This document shows, piece by piece, positions 16,549 through 26,036 of a DNA stretch of 64,000 nt (position 1 is its first letter; each line of letters opens with the position of its first letter). The notes beneath the pieces are model-generated. The model did no database searches. It was not told the origin of the DNA and saw only the letters and a list, made by a program, of their open reading frames with translations. Source of the stretch: Streptomyces sp. STR69. Lineage in GTDB: Bacteria > Actinomycetota > Actinomycetes > Streptomycetales > Streptomycetaceae. Made by a program: the position numbers and the translations under genes. Where the stretch lies: NCBI RefSeq assembly GCF_024519455.1, contig NZ_JALJRY010000010.1, positions 62,001 through 126,000 on the forward strand, in the 5' to 3' direction.

Positions 16549-17550
16549 TCAGGCGGAGCCGGATCGCGAGGTGGGTGCGGGTGCCCGCTCGTCCAGGAGG
16601 CCCTCGCCTCGCAGGTCGTCCCAGAGCTGTGCGGGGATGTCCAGGCCGAACGCCGCGGCATTGCGCCGGACTTCGTCCTCGGTGCGCATGCCGACGACGA
16701 TGCCCGCAACGACGGGATGGTGAAGCGGGAAGGCCATGGCCACGGCCGGCAGCGTCACGTCGTGGGCTTCGCAGACATCCGCCAGGCGATGTGCGCGCTC
16801 AAGTGTCTGCGGTGTGGTGGGCGCGTAGTCGAAGGTCGCACTCGCGGACGGGCGGGCCGTGGCGAGAAGGCCGGAGTTGAAGATCGAGGCCGCAAGCACC
16901 GAGATGCCCCGGTCCGCGCAGGCAGGGAGCAGGCTGTCGAGAGCACTGTGATCGAGCAGCGTGTAACGGCCGGAAAGCATCACCACGTCGACGTCCGACT
17001 CCTCGACCAGCCGGGTCAGCTTGCCCGGGTGGTACATCCCCGCACCGATCGCCCCCACCACCCCCTGGGCACGCAGTTCGGCGAGGGCCGGAACACCCTC
17101 GCGCAACGCCTCCTCGAAGTGCTCCTCCGCATCATGCAGATAGAGCACGTCGATCCGGTCGACGCCGATGCGTGCGAGCGAGTCCTCCACGCTGCGCAGC
17201 ACACCGTCCCGGGTGAAGTCCCACACCCGACGGTGCGTGGCGGGCACCTGGAACGGTTCGTCCGTCCGACCCGCGGGGTCCTGCGGAACCAGTAACCTGC
17301 CGACCTTCGTCGACAGCGTCCACTCGTCGCGCGGCTTGCCCCGCAGGAGATCACCGATACGGCGCTCGGAATGCCCGATTCCGTAATGGGGCGAGGTGTC
17401 GAAGTAACGGATCCCGCTGTCCCACGCCGCCTCAAGAGCCTCCGCCGCGGTCTCGTCGTCGAGCGGCTCGAAGAGCCCACCGAGCGGACCGCCCCCAAAA
17501 CCCAGTTCCGTGACCTGTACCTTGCTCCGACCGAGCCGATTCTGCTTCAT
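16549..17550 (-). CDS. Aldo/keto reductase (L-fucose/D-threo-aldose dehydrogenase-like)
   Basis: A 333-residue TIM-barrel NADP-dependent oxidoreductase. The catalytic tetrad is visible: Asp in YFDTSPHYG, Tyr in the same motif, Lys in LSTKVGR and His in VLYLHD. The early GFGGGPLGGLF and the YFDTSPHYGIGHSERRIG run match sugar dehydrogenases such as L-fucose or D-threo-aldose 1-dehydrogenase. The substrate is an inference. It stands alone in its direction, next to a degraded oxidoreductase fragment. Confidence 0.85.
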   Translation of the reverse strand: MKQNRLGRSKVQVTELGFGGGPLGGLFEPLDDETAAEALEAAWDSGIRYFDTSPHYGIGHSERRIGDLLRGKPRDEWTLSTKVGRLLVPQDPAGRTDEPFQVPATHRRVWDFTRDGVLRSVEDSLARIGVDRIDVLYLHDAEEHFEEALREGVPALAELRAQGVVGAIGAGMYHPGKLTRLVEESDVDVVMLSGRYTLLDHSALDSLLPACADRGISVLAASIFNSGLLATARPSASATFDYAPTTPQTLERAHRLADVCEAHDVTLPAVAMAFPLHHPVVAGIVVGMRTEDEVRRNAAAFGLDIPAQLWDDLRGEGLLDERAPAPTSRSGSA

Positions 17551-17904
17551 CCACCGATCCCCTCACATGGCTGACAGCGCGCGAACATCCTTTCGTGGCC
17601 CGCGCCGTACTCCAAGGGGCGCGCACGCGACACGATCGGCCGGACAACTCCTGGATGACATGCAACCTCGTGCACAGCGCTGGGAGTTGAGCTTCCGGTC
17701 TCCCAGGCGTGGTCGTCATCGATCCACGCGAATCGATCCACGCGAGGGGACGACGATGCGCCGCCATCGCACGGTGAACCCCGGATATGGGCTGGTGAAG
17801 ATGCTGCCGTTCGACCATGTATGGGTGGGCTGTTAATCCTCACGCGCCGGGGCCTTCGGTGGGTTCCATCATCCGGATCAGGGATATCGGCACCTTCAAA
17901 TGGT
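17551..17904. other. Gene-poor stretch with tandem 14-bp repeat
   Basis: No convincing gene. ATCGATCCACGCGA occurs twice in tandem (17718-17731, 17732-17745). Right after it a 26-codon frame begins with ATG at 17757 behind GAGGGGA; its reality is doubtful. The right part merges into a decayed oxidoreductase remnant. Confidence 0.5.
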
Positions 17905-18127
17905 GGCCGTGCCCTCCGTGGCACTGCGTTCGGCGAACTTCGGGTTGCAGGGCAACGGCCAGGGCGCCGTGTCCACCAGGGCGTATCTGGCCGAACTGCC
18001 GTCCCTCATCGAGGAGATCGACGGCGGCGGCATCGCGGTCACCGCCAGGACGATGCCCCTGGCCGACGTCGGGACCGCGTGGACCGAGCCAGAGGTACCG
18101 GGCGTACGCACCGTACTGACGCCCTGA
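17905..18127 (+). pseudogene. C-terminal remnant of zinc-type alcohol dehydrogenase/quinone oxidoreductase
   Basis: The reading frame encodes VALRSANFGLQGNGQGAVST, then AELPSLIEEIDGGGIAV, and ends PLADVGTAWTEPEVPGVRTVLTP, the standard tail of medium-chain quinone oxidoreductase-like dehydrogenases. An in-frame stop at 17834-17836 and absence of the nucleotide-binding domain show that about four fifths of the gene is gone. It abuts the histidine kinase stop, so an insertion or deletion event is likely here. Confidence 0.6.
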
Positions 18128-18137
18128 ACCGCCGTGG

Positions 18138-19926
18138 TCAGCAGGGCAGTTGGAGAGTGAAGACCGTCTCGGTTCCGGGGGAGCTGGTGACGTTGAGGCT
18201 GCCGCCGTGGGCCTCGGTGAACCGGCGGGCGATGGAGAGGCCGAGGCCGCTGCCGCCGGTGTGCCGGTTGCGGGACTTCTCGGCGCGCCAGAACCGGTCG
18301 AAGACATGCGGCAGGTCCTCCGGGCCGATGCCGGAACCGGTGTCGCTGACCTGGATCAGGACGGTGTTCCCGGTCCGGCGGGAACGCACGGTGACACTGC
18401 CGCCGGGGGGAGTGTGGCGTACGGCGTTGGACACCAGGTTGCCGACGGCCTGGCGCAGCCGCATGGGGTCCGCGTACAGCTCGGTGTCACCGTCGGTGCG
18501 GACGTCCAGGGTGATGCGCGCGCTCTGGGCCTGGCCGCCGTGGGCTGTGGCGACGTGGTGCAGGAGGTCGCCCGCGTCCAGGAGCTCACGGTGCAGCTGG
18601 AGCGTGCCGGCCTCGGCCGCCGCCAGGTCCCGGAGGTCGTCGATGATGTGCTGGAGCAGCAGGGTCTCCTCCAGCAGCACCGAGGTCACGTCGTCGTCCG
18701 GGGTGAGCACACCGTCCTGGGTGGCTTCCAGCCAGCTGCGGATGGTGCTGAGCGGTGTCCGCAGTTCGTGGGCGATGTCGCTGACCATGGCCTTGCGCTG
18801 CGCTTCGGTGCGTTCCCGGTGCTCGGAGAGGTCGTTGAAGGCGGCGGTGAGGCGGCCGATCTCGTCGCCGGTGGTCACCGGGACGCGGAGCTGCGGGCGG
18901 CCCGGGTTCCGTACGGCGCTGGTGAGCGCGCGCAGCGGTCTGACCAGGCGGACGCCGATCACCACGGTCACGGTCATGGTCAGCACGAGGACGAGGGCGA
19001 CGACCCCGATGATGCGGATGGTGTTGGCCTGCGACAGGTCGAAGCCCGGAACCGCCGATCCCGCCGGTTGGCTGACGAACAGCTGCGCCGCAGGGGACAC
19101 ATAAGCGGTGAGCTGCTCGCGGCGGCTGGAGTTGACGCAGTCCCGCGCGGCTCGGGTGTCGACGGTGCCCGGTTTGGGGGACAGCGTGAGGCCGAGCACC
19201 ACGGCAGGCAGGCCCTGATGCGCCAGGCAGGTCTTGATGAGCTTGTTGAGGCTGTTGACGGCTTTCAATTCGCCTGGTGTCACAAGCGCGAGTTGGAGCG
19301 TGGATTTGCAATTGACCAGGCTCACGGCTGCCTTGGTGCCGTCATCGGTGTCGATGCTGGGGTGACCGCTGAGCGAAACGGAGACCGTGGCAGGGAAGCC
19401 GGATTTGATCATGCAGTTCCTGAGCTTGTTCGCGCTGCTGAGGAGATCCTGGCGCTGCGCGGCGGAAAGCCGGAACGGGCCGAGGGCACGGGGGTCGATA
19501 CGGTCGGCGCCGGCGTCGGGGAACAGCGCGGGGTCGACCTGCAGCGGGTCGATGACCGCGAACGCCTGGTCCGGCAGCGGCGATGTGCCGGGCGCGGAGT
19601 CCGCAATCGTCCGGCGGCCGTGGTCCTGGGCGGTGAGGGTGATACGCCGGTCGGTCCGGTCGGCGAGGTGGCGGATCGTCGGTGCGACGCCGTCCCAACT
19701 CGGGTGGACGGCGGCGTAGTCGGTGAGCGTCTTGTAGATGTCCGTGTCGTCGGAGAGGACCTGTCCCTGTTCCTGGCGGATCGCGCTGGTGGTGGTCCGT
19801 ACCGCAAGCCAGGCGGTGGCGGTGATCGCGCAGAGGGCGACGAGAAGCGAGGACGCCAGCAGCCTGACCAGCAGACTCCTGCGCAGCGGCACCCTGGTCT
19901 CGGGGGTCTCGGCGTGCACCGCGGGC

Positions 19927-19937
<11 letters not shown>
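18138..19937 (-). CDS. Sensor histidine kinase with four-cysteine extracellular domain
   Basis: A 599-residue membrane kinase: TM1 about 22-46, extracellular domain about 47-305, TM2 about 306-330, HAMP, HisKA with SDIAHELRTPLS (phospho-acceptor His390), HATPase with N box (LVSNAVRH) and G boxes. The outer half of the sensor domain has Cys175, 210, 237 and 267. Cys175 and Cys237 each open a C-(L/M)-x-x-x-G motif (CMIKSGF, CLAHQGL), the same pattern as both neighbouring lipoproteins. It overlaps the response regulator gene by 11 bases, so they form an operon. Probably senses an extracytoplasmic ligand such as a peptide and controls the adjacent lipoproteins and transporter. Confidence 0.9.
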
Positions 19938-20676
<739 letters not shown>

Positions 20677-20695
20677 AGGGCGGGGCGCTGCGATT

Positions 20696-20756
20696 CAGAC
20701 AGGTTTTTGATTACGGCCTGACAGGATCCTCATATCGCTCGGCCATGGTGGCCGCC
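20696..20756. promoter_or_regulatory. Conserved operator/promoter of lipoprotein 1 and response regulator
   Basis: CAGACAGG (20696-20703) and CTGACAGG (20718-20725) are direct repeats 22 bp apart, followed by ATCCTCATATCG and a conserved stretch down to the ATG at 20757. The same arrangement, with the same spacing and near-identical flanks, lies ahead of the second lipoprotein (25357-25420). Two helical turns between half-sites fit tandem binding by an OmpR-type regulator. Assignment to the adjacent regulator is inference. Confidence 0.65.
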
Positions 20757-21536
20757 ATGCCGAACATCAATGACCGGCGAGGCCTTGATGCTGTGGCCGC
20801 AGATGTGTCCCGGGTCCGTCCGGTAGCCGGTTCGTCCTCAATCGCCGGACGGCCCCTGTGCCTTGTCCTCAATCGCCGGACGGGCTGCAATCAGCCGGTC
20901 CGGCGATTGATGACACAGCGCGGCCGAAGGCTGCACGACCCGGCGAACCAATGCGGCCACAGCACCAGGTCCAGATCCGCCGCGTTGGCCGCCCTCGGGG
21001 TGGTGGCGATTTCCGCGCTCACCGCGTGCGGTGGCGGATCCTCCGGTGCGGGCAAGGCCGGTGACACCGACGTGGCCTCGATCTCCGGCCCGGCCGCGAG
21101 CACCGGATCGGCCGGGCCGAGCGCCGACCCCGACTCCGGTCGCCCCCAACTGCGCCTGGACGGCAGCGAGGAGGAACACCGGAAGCTCAACAACGCCTGG
21201 GTGTCCTGCCTTCAGGACCACGGAGTGAAGACGTACACGAAAGGCTCGGCGGGCGCCGAATGGATCTTCCCGGGCGTGAACGCTTCGGACTTTCCCGCAT
21301 CGGCGAAGGTCTGCGCCTCGAAGCAACCACTTCAGCCTGTGGAGACGGACCCGAAGAAGAACCCGCATTACGCGGACGACTTCCGCGAATGGATCAGGTG
21401 CATGAACTCCAAGGGGCTCAAGGTTGTCGGGCTGCCCGACAACGCGGGCTGGAACTACGCCTCCAACAACCAGCCGGCCAATTCGGATGAAATCGAGAGC
21501 AGTTGCCGGCTGGAGGCATTCAGTGCGAAGAAGTGA
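20757..21536 (+). CDS. Four-cysteine surface lipoprotein 1 (kinase sensor-domain paralogue)
   Basis: An exported lipoprotein with lipobox LTAC (SALTACGGG). Counted from ATG 20910, the lipid Cys is residue 40 and the mature domain has Cys100, 135, 164 and 199, with CLQDHGV and CMNSKGL motifs matching the kinase sensor domain. The frame is open from ATG 20757, which sits in the same context as the start of lipoprotein 2; a repeat-bearing segment (about 20834-20914) appears inserted in the leader, in frame. ATG 20910 gives a conventional signal peptide but has no Shine-Dalgarno, so the start is uncertain. It overlaps the adaptor gene by 14 bases. Not a named family. Confidence 0.75.
   Translation: MPNINDRRGLDAVAADVSRVRPVAGSSSIAGRPLCLVLNRRTGCNQPVRRLMTQRGRRLHDPANQCGHSTRSRSAALAALGVVAISALTACGGGSSGAGKAGDTDVASISGPAASTGSAGPSADPDSGRPQLRLDGSEEEHRKLNNAWVSCLQDHGVKTYTKGSAGAEWIFPGVNASDFPASAKVCASKQPLQPVETDPKKNPHYADDFREWIRCMNSKGLKVVGLPDNAGWNYASNNQPANSDEIESSCRLEAFSAKK
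20834..20914. repeat. Repeat-bearing insertion in lipoprotein leader
   Basis: GTCCTCAATCGCCGGACGG occurs at 20834-20852 and 20865-20883, with an inverted near-copy at 20896-20914 that contains the ATG at 20910. This sequence type is a common streptomycete intergenic repeat (from memory). It interrupts the alignment of the two lipoprotein leaders. Confidence 0.7.
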
Positions 21537-22770
21537 GCACGCTCAGGCCGACGAGCCGCCCGGCAGCGCGGCGCCGGGGAAAGCGCGGAAACGGGTCGTC
21601 ATCGCGGTGGCCGCACTGCTCACGGCAGGCGTGGTGGGGGTCAGCCTGGCCGGGGTGAGGAGTGATGGGAAGCCGTCGGGCGCCGCAGCGAGCGGTGCGC
21701 CCCGGGTGAGCACCGTCGCGGTGGTCAGGACCGACCTGTCCAGCACCCTTTCGCTGAACGGAACCCTGGGCTACGGCAGGACCGTGTCGGTGAAGGGCGG
21801 CAAGGACGGCCTGGTCACCCAGCTGCCGGCGGTGGGGACCAAGGTGTCCAGGGGCAGGTCCCTGTACCGGCTGGACGATCGTCCGGTGCCGGTCTTCTAC
21901 GGGACCACACCGCTGTTCCGCCCCCTGGACACCAGGGGTCTCATGGGCAGGGACGTGAAGGTGGTCGCGGACAACCTCAGGGCGCTCGGCTACGACATCG
22001 GCGCCCAGCCGGCGTCGGGCAGTTGGGTCGCGCAGCGGCCGGAGCCGACCGGCGCCGCGAGTACCTCGCCGTCCTCCTCCCCTTCGGCGTCCCCCTCACC
22101 CTCCCCGTCCCCGTCGCCGTCCTACGTCCGGGTCAAGCCCGGCGAGGGGGTGCTCACCGCCTCCCTGATCGCGGCGGTCGGGCGGTGGCAGACCCAGGTC
22201 GGTATGCCCTCCACCGGGGTCCTCGGCGCCGGCGACGTGGCGGTGCTGCCGGGCGAGGTACGGGTCGGTGCCGTACAGGCGCAGCCCGGCGACCCGGCCA
22301 CCGGAACGCTGATGTCGGTCACCGGTACCGCCAAGTCGGTGTCGGTGCCGCTGGACGCGACCGACGTCGACTCGATCCGGCAGGGCGACAAGGCGACCGT
22401 GACGCTGCCCGACAACTCCGAGGCCCGTGGCACAGTCTCGGCCATCAGCACGGATGCCCAGGCCTCCGACCAGGCAGGCGGTGACTCCGGCGGCACACCG
22501 CAGCTGGTGGTGACCGTCTCGCTGGACAGCACGGCGGCGCTGCGCCGCCTCAACTCCGCACCCGTACGAGTGCAGTTCACCGGGCAGACCAAGAAGGGCG
22601 TACTGGCCGTGCCGGTCGGCGCGCTGCTCGCGCTGAGCGGCGGCGGTTACGCGCTCCAGCTCCCCGGCGGCCGTCTGCTGGCCGTCGAGACGGGGATGTT
22701 CGCCAAGGGACTGGTGGAAGTGAGCGGCACCGGCATCACCGCGGGCACCAAGGTGGCAACGGCCTCATGA
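21523..22770 (+). CDS. HlyD/MacA-like membrane fusion protein
   Basis: A 415-residue adaptor with one N-terminal membrane segment (KRVVIAVAALLTAGVVGVSLAG, about 21-42), a beta-barrel/lipoyl-like region with LSLNGTLGYGRTVSVKGGKDGLVTQLPAVGTKV, a peptidoglycan-binding-like middle (LIAAVGRWQTQVGMPSTGVLG) and a Ser-Pro linker near residue 185-205. It would link the ABC transporter to the cell envelope. GTG 21523 was chosen for GGAGG six bases upstream. Overlaps lipoprotein 1 on one side and the ATPase gene (ATGA) on the other. Confidence 0.85.
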   Translation: MRRSEHAQADEPPGSAAPGKARKRVVIAVAALLTAGVVGVSLAGVRSDGKPSGAAASGAPRVSTVAVVRTDLSSTLSLNGTLGYGRTVSVKGGKDGLVTQLPAVGTKVSRGRSLYRLDDRPVPVFYGTTPLFRPLDTRGLMGRDVKVVADNLRALGYDIGAQPASGSWVAQRPEPTGAASTSPSSSPSASPSPSPSPSPSYVRVKPGEGVLTASLIAAVGRWQTQVGMPSTGVLGAGDVAVLPGEVRVGAVQAQPGDPATGTLMSVTGTAKSVSVPLDATDVDSIRQGDKATVTLPDNSEARGTVSAISTDAQASDQAGGDSGGTPQLVVTVSLDSTAALRRLNSAPVRVQFTGQTKKGVLAVPVGALLALSGGGYALQLPGGRLLAVETGMFAKGLVEVSGTGITAGTKVATAS

Positions 22771-23459
22771 CCGACCGCACACGTCCGGTACTCACCGTCC
22801 GCAACGCGAGCATGGCGTATCCCGGCGGGGTCAACGCGCTGGACGATGTCTCGCTGGCCATCGGGACCGGTGAACTGCTGGCCATCGTCGGACCTTCCGG
22901 GTCCGGCAAGTCCACTCTGCTGAACATCATGGGCACCCTGGACCGGCCGACGAGCGGCACCGTGGAGATCGGCGGCCGGGACGTCTCCTCGCTCTCCGAC
23001 CGGCGGTTGTCCGCGCTGCGTGGCCGCTGGCTCGGTTTCGTCTTCCAGCAGTTCCATCTCACCGAGGGGCTGACCGCAGCCGAGAACGTCGCCACCGGTC
23101 TGCTCTACGCGGGTGTGCCGCGCGGCCGGCGCCGTCCGCTGGCGCTGGAGGCGCTGGCCCGGGTCGGCCTGGGCCACCGGGCCGGACACCTCTCGCACCA
23201 GCTCTCCGGCGGTGAACGCCAGCGCGTCGCCATCGCCCGGGCTCTGGTCAACAACCCCGCGCTGGTGCTCGCGGACGAGCCCACCGGCGCGCTGGACACC
23301 GCCAACGGACGGGCCGTCCTCGAACTGCTGACCGAGCTGAACGACGAGGGCACCACCATCGCGATCATCACCCACGACCGGGACATCGCCGAGCGGCTGC
23401 CCCGCCGGGTGGAGATCCTCGACGGGCGCCTCGTCGCCGACACGTATGAGGGGTCATGA
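22767..23459 (+). CDS. ABC transporter ATPase (MacB/LolD type)
   Basis: A 230-residue ATPase with Walker A GPSGSGKST, signature LSGGERQRVAIARAL, Walker B LVLADEPTGALD and the H-loop in IAIITHDRD. It belongs to the LolD/MacB/FtsE branch that powers mechanotransmission permeases rather than classical importers. Start and stop overlap its neighbours as ATGA and ATGA, so adaptor, ATPase and permease are one translationally coupled unit. The substrate is probably a peptide or lipid-linked compound. Confidence 0.92.
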   Translation: MTDRTRPVLTVRNASMAYPGGVNALDDVSLAIGTGELLAIVGPSGSGKSTLLNIMGTLDRPTSGTVEIGGRDVSSLSDRRLSALRGRWLGFVFQQFHLTEGLTAAENVATGLLYAGVPRGRRRPLALEALARVGLGHRAGHLSHQLSGGERQRVAIARALVNNPALVLADEPTGALDTANGRAVLELLTELNDEGTTIAIITHDRDIAERLPRRVEILDGRLVADTYEGS

Positions 23460-24697
23460 ACACCACCGTCACCGCGACGCCGACCGCCGGCACCGAGGCG
23501 AACAGCAGGCCGGTACGGCTGGCCCCGCTGGACCTTCTGGGGCTGGGCCTGCTCGGCATCCGTACCCGGAAGATGCGGGCCGCGCTGTCGGCCCTGGGCA
23601 TCTCGATCGGCATCGCCACCATGATCGTCGTCACCGGGATCCCGGCCTCCAGCCAGAAGGCCCTGCTGAACGAGCTCTCGGCGATGGGCACCAACATGCT
23701 CCAGGCGCAGCCGGTCCCCAATCCGAACTCGCCGGTCCTGCTCCCGCCGGAATCGGTGGACATGGTCCGCCGTATCGGTCCGGTCACCATGGCCAGTGCC
23801 GTCGCCAACACCCATGCCACCGTGCACCGTTCGGACCGCGTCGACCCCAGCGACTACGCCGGACTCACCATCCTGGCCAGCGAGGTCAACCTGCTCCCGG
23901 CCATCAACGCCGAGGTGCGGTCGGGCCGCTTCCTCAACGCCGCCACCGAGAGGTTCCCCACCGCGGTGCTCGGTTCGGTCGCCGCCACCCGGCTCGGCTT
24001 CGCGAAACTGAACGACCGGGGACCCGCCCCGCAGATCTTCATCAACAACCGCTGGTTCACGGTCATCGGCATCCTCGCCCGGACCCCGCTCTCCCCCGAC
24101 ATCGACCGCTCGGTACTCGTCGGATGGGACGCCGCCCGCGCCCAGTTGAAGTTCGACGGACACCCCACGGTGATCTACATCAAGGCCAGGGAATCCGCCA
24201 TGGAGGCGGTCCGGGGCGTGCTGCCCGCCACGGTCTACCCGCAACTGCCCGGCATGGTCCAGATCAGCCGCCCGTCCGACGCGCTGGCCGCGAAGCGCGC
24301 CACCCAGACCACCTTCTCCGCCCTCTTCCTGGGACTCGCCGGAGTCGCGCTGCTGGTCGGCGGTATCGGAGTGGCCAACACCATGGTCATCTCGGTCCTC
24401 GAACGCCGCCGTGAGATCGGCCTGCGCCGCGCGCTGGGCGCCAACCGGGGCCAGATCCGCGGCCAGTTCCTCACCGAGTCCGTCGTGCTGTCCGCGCTCG
24501 GCGGCGTGGCCGGTACGGTCCTCGGCGTCCTGGCCACCGTCGGCTACGCCACCTACCAGCACTGGCCGCCGGTCGTCCCGCTCACCTCGGTGGCGGAAGG
24601 GTTCGGCGGCGCCGTACTCGTCGGCATGATCGCCGGTGTCTACCCGTCCATCAGGGCCGCCCGCCTCACCCCCACCGAGGCCCTCGCGTCAGCATGA
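23456..24697 (+). CDS. MacB/FtsX-type ABC permease
   Basis: A 413-residue permease with four transmembrane helices in the MacB arrangement: TM1 near 35-60 (ALSALGISIGIATMIVVTGI), a large extracytoplasmic domain (about 62-280) and three C-terminal helices, including the coupling segment ERRREIGLRRALGANRGQIRGQFLTESVVLS. Completes a MacAB-like tripartite system with the adaptor and ATPase. It ends at a 9-bp tandem repeat and strong terminator. Confidence 0.9.
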   Translation: MNTTVTATPTAGTEANSRPVRLAPLDLLGLGLLGIRTRKMRAALSALGISIGIATMIVVTGIPASSQKALLNELSAMGTNMLQAQPVPNPNSPVLLPPESVDMVRRIGPVTMASAVANTHATVHRSDRVDPSDYAGLTILASEVNLLPAINAEVRSGRFLNAATERFPTAVLGSVAATRLGFAKLNDRGPAPQIFINNRWFTVIGILARTPLSPDIDRSVLVGWDAARAQLKFDGHPTVIYIKARESAMEAVRGVLPATVYPQLPGMVQISRPSDALAAKRATQTTFSALFLGLAGVALLVGGIGVANTMVISVLERRREIGLRRALGANRGQIRGQFLTESVVLSALGGVAGTVLGVLATVGYATYQHWPPVVPLTSVAEGFGGAVLVGMIAGVYPSIRAARLTPTEALASA

Positions 24698-24729
24698 ACG
24701 ACATGAACGACATGAACGACATGAACGAA
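24694..24729. repeat. Four tandem 9-bp ATGAACGAC units
   Basis: Units start at 24694, 24703, 24712 and 24721 (the last ends AA). The permease stop codon TGA (24695-24697) lies within the first unit, so the array forms the 3' end of the gene and leads directly into the terminator stem. Confidence 0.8.
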
Positions 24730-24762
24730 GGGCGTTGGGCCGTTGGACGGCCCAACGCCCTT
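24728..24762. terminator. 16-bp perfect terminator stem
   Basis: AAGGGCGTTGGGCCGT (24728-24743) pairs exactly with 24747-24762 around a TGG loop, between the convergent permease and lipoprotein 2 genes. One of the strongest hairpins in the window, likely bidirectional. Confidence 0.85.
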
Positions 24763-24772
24763 GCGTATGCGC

Positions 24773-25357
24773 CTACTTCTGGAAAGCTTTCACCTGGCAG
24801 GCGTTTTCGATCTCGTTGAAGTGCGGAGGATTCGGTTGGCTCTGGTCGAACGAGTAATCGGAGTCGCCGACCATGGTGGCCCTGACGCCGTGGGCGTTCA
24901 GGCACTTCACCATGACCCGCAGGTCGTCGGAGTAGTCCGGATTCTTGGCCGGGTCCAGCTCCGGCGGCGTAATCGGCTGCTTCGAGGCGCAGGCCTTCGC
25001 TCCGGCCTTCTCGGCCGGGGTGGTCGGCGCACCCTTCAGCGGCCCGCCCTTCGCCCTCAGGCAGGCATGCCAGCTGTCCCACATCCGGTTGGTCTCCTCG
25101 GCGGAGCTGTCCAGCCGGATAACGGGGCGGCCGGCGTCGGGGTCCGTTGTCCGCGTCGGTGTCCCAACTGCCTTGCCCGGGCTCGCGATCGAGGCGACAT
25201 CGCCGTCGCCGGCGCTGCTTCCGTCACTCCGGCTGCCTGAACCGCCGCCACCGCACGCGGTGAGGACGACAAGGCCCGTTGCGCCGATGGCGGTGAACAG
25301 GGCTGCCCGCGCGGAGCGGCCGGGAACCGGCCAGCTGCGATGAGAGGGGTTCGTCAT
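24773..25357 (-). CDS. Four-cysteine surface lipoprotein 2
   Basis: A 194-residue lipoprotein with signal peptide and lipobox LTAC (lipid Cys35), a Gly/Ser linker, and a mature domain with Cys99, 123, 152 and 187. CLRAKGG and CLNAHGV reproduce the C-(L/M)-x-x-x-G pattern of lipoprotein 1 and the kinase; KACASKQPIT matches KVCASKQPLQ of lipoprotein 1. It converges on the permease gene but is preceded by the same operator as lipoprotein 1, so the two are probably co-regulated. Two disulfides (within each repeat) are predicted. Confidence 0.8.
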   Translation of the reverse strand: MTNPSHRSWPVPGRSARAALFTAIGATGLVVLTACGGGGSGSRSDGSSAGDGDVASIASPGKAVGTPTRTTDPDAGRPVIRLDSSAEETNRMWDSWHACLRAKGGPLKGAPTTPAEKAGAKACASKQPITPPELDPAKNPDYSDDLRVMVKCLNAHGVRATMVGDSDYSFDQSQPNPPHFNEIENACQVKAFQK

Positions 25358-25420
25358 GGCGGCCACTGTGGCCGAACGATATGAGGATCCTGTCAGATTG
25401 CTGACAAGGGCCTGTCTGAA
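25357..25420. promoter_or_regulatory. Second copy of the operator/promoter, lipoprotein 2
   Basis: Read toward the gene on the minus strand, CAGACAGG (25411-25418) and CTGACAGG (25389-25396) are 22 bp apart, followed by the same ATCCTCATATCG and a start context that matches lipoprotein 1 to the ATG. An extra inverted TTGTCAG sits between the repeats. Confidence 0.65.
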
Positions 25421-25718
25421 ACCGGCCGGGCAGCCGGCCCCGGGCCTCCGTACGAATAGTCGGGTCCCGACAGGCAAGGCGCCCGGCAACGGCGTAGCCA
25501 TCGCGATCGGGCATCGCCTTCGTCATCCACGCCACCGAAACGTCGACCGACGTGATCTTCAGTTCGACGAGCCTGCTGTACCTCGGCCTCACGCTGCTCG
25601 CCCTGTATGCGGCCGGTGTCGGGACCGGTTGGTCCGGCAGGGGCCGCAGTCCTCGCCGCTGAGCGGCGTTCACCGACCATCACACGGCGCAGGAAGCAGG
25701 GAGTGGAGGAGACCGGTC
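25358..25718. other. Stretch without an intact gene
   Basis: Beyond the operator, a plus-strand frame ending in a TGA at 25660-25662 encodes about 45 residues with a hydrophobic segment (FSSTSLLYLGLTLLALYAAGVGTG) that looks like the broken C-terminus of a membrane protein. No start site or complete domain is seen. Confidence 0.45.
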
Positions 25719-26036
25719 ATGATCCAGGCAGCGGACGTCCGAGAGTGGCGTAATCACGATGTCGTTGATGACAGCGGGCAGCGGATAGGCGTACTGGAAG
25801 CCGTGTACGTGGACACCAGCACCGATGAGCCGTCCATGGCCACGGTCAGGACGGGGCTGCCCACCCGGCGCCGACTGGTCTTCGTCCCCCCTCGACGACG
25901 CGATCGTCGGTCCGGGCTACCTCAAGGTCCGGCACGCCAGGGCGGAGGTGCGGAAGGCTCCGTCGATCGGCACGGACGACGTGCTCCCGGCCGGGACATC
26001 GAAGACTTCGCCTCCGAGGCAGATGCAAACGATCAT
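25719..26036 (+). pseudogene. PRC-barrel protein gene, frameshifted and truncated
   Basis: Begins ATG after GGAGG and reads MIQAADVREWRNHDVVDDSG...VLEAVYVDTSTDEPSMATVRTGLPTRRRLVFVP, an N-terminal PRC-barrel. A six-C run (25886-25891) shifts the frame; LDDAIVGPGYLKVRHARAEVRKAPSIGTDDVLPA continues in another frame, and a second shift near 25990-25998 leads to DIEDFASEADANDH. The tail is lost at an IS remnant. If the sequence is right, the gene is dead. Confidence 0.65.

Noticed and set aside
16315..17295. Plus-strand frame opposite the aldo/keto reductase
   Set aside because: The leftward reductase has the full catalytic tetrad; the other frame is an artefact that begins in a terminator region.
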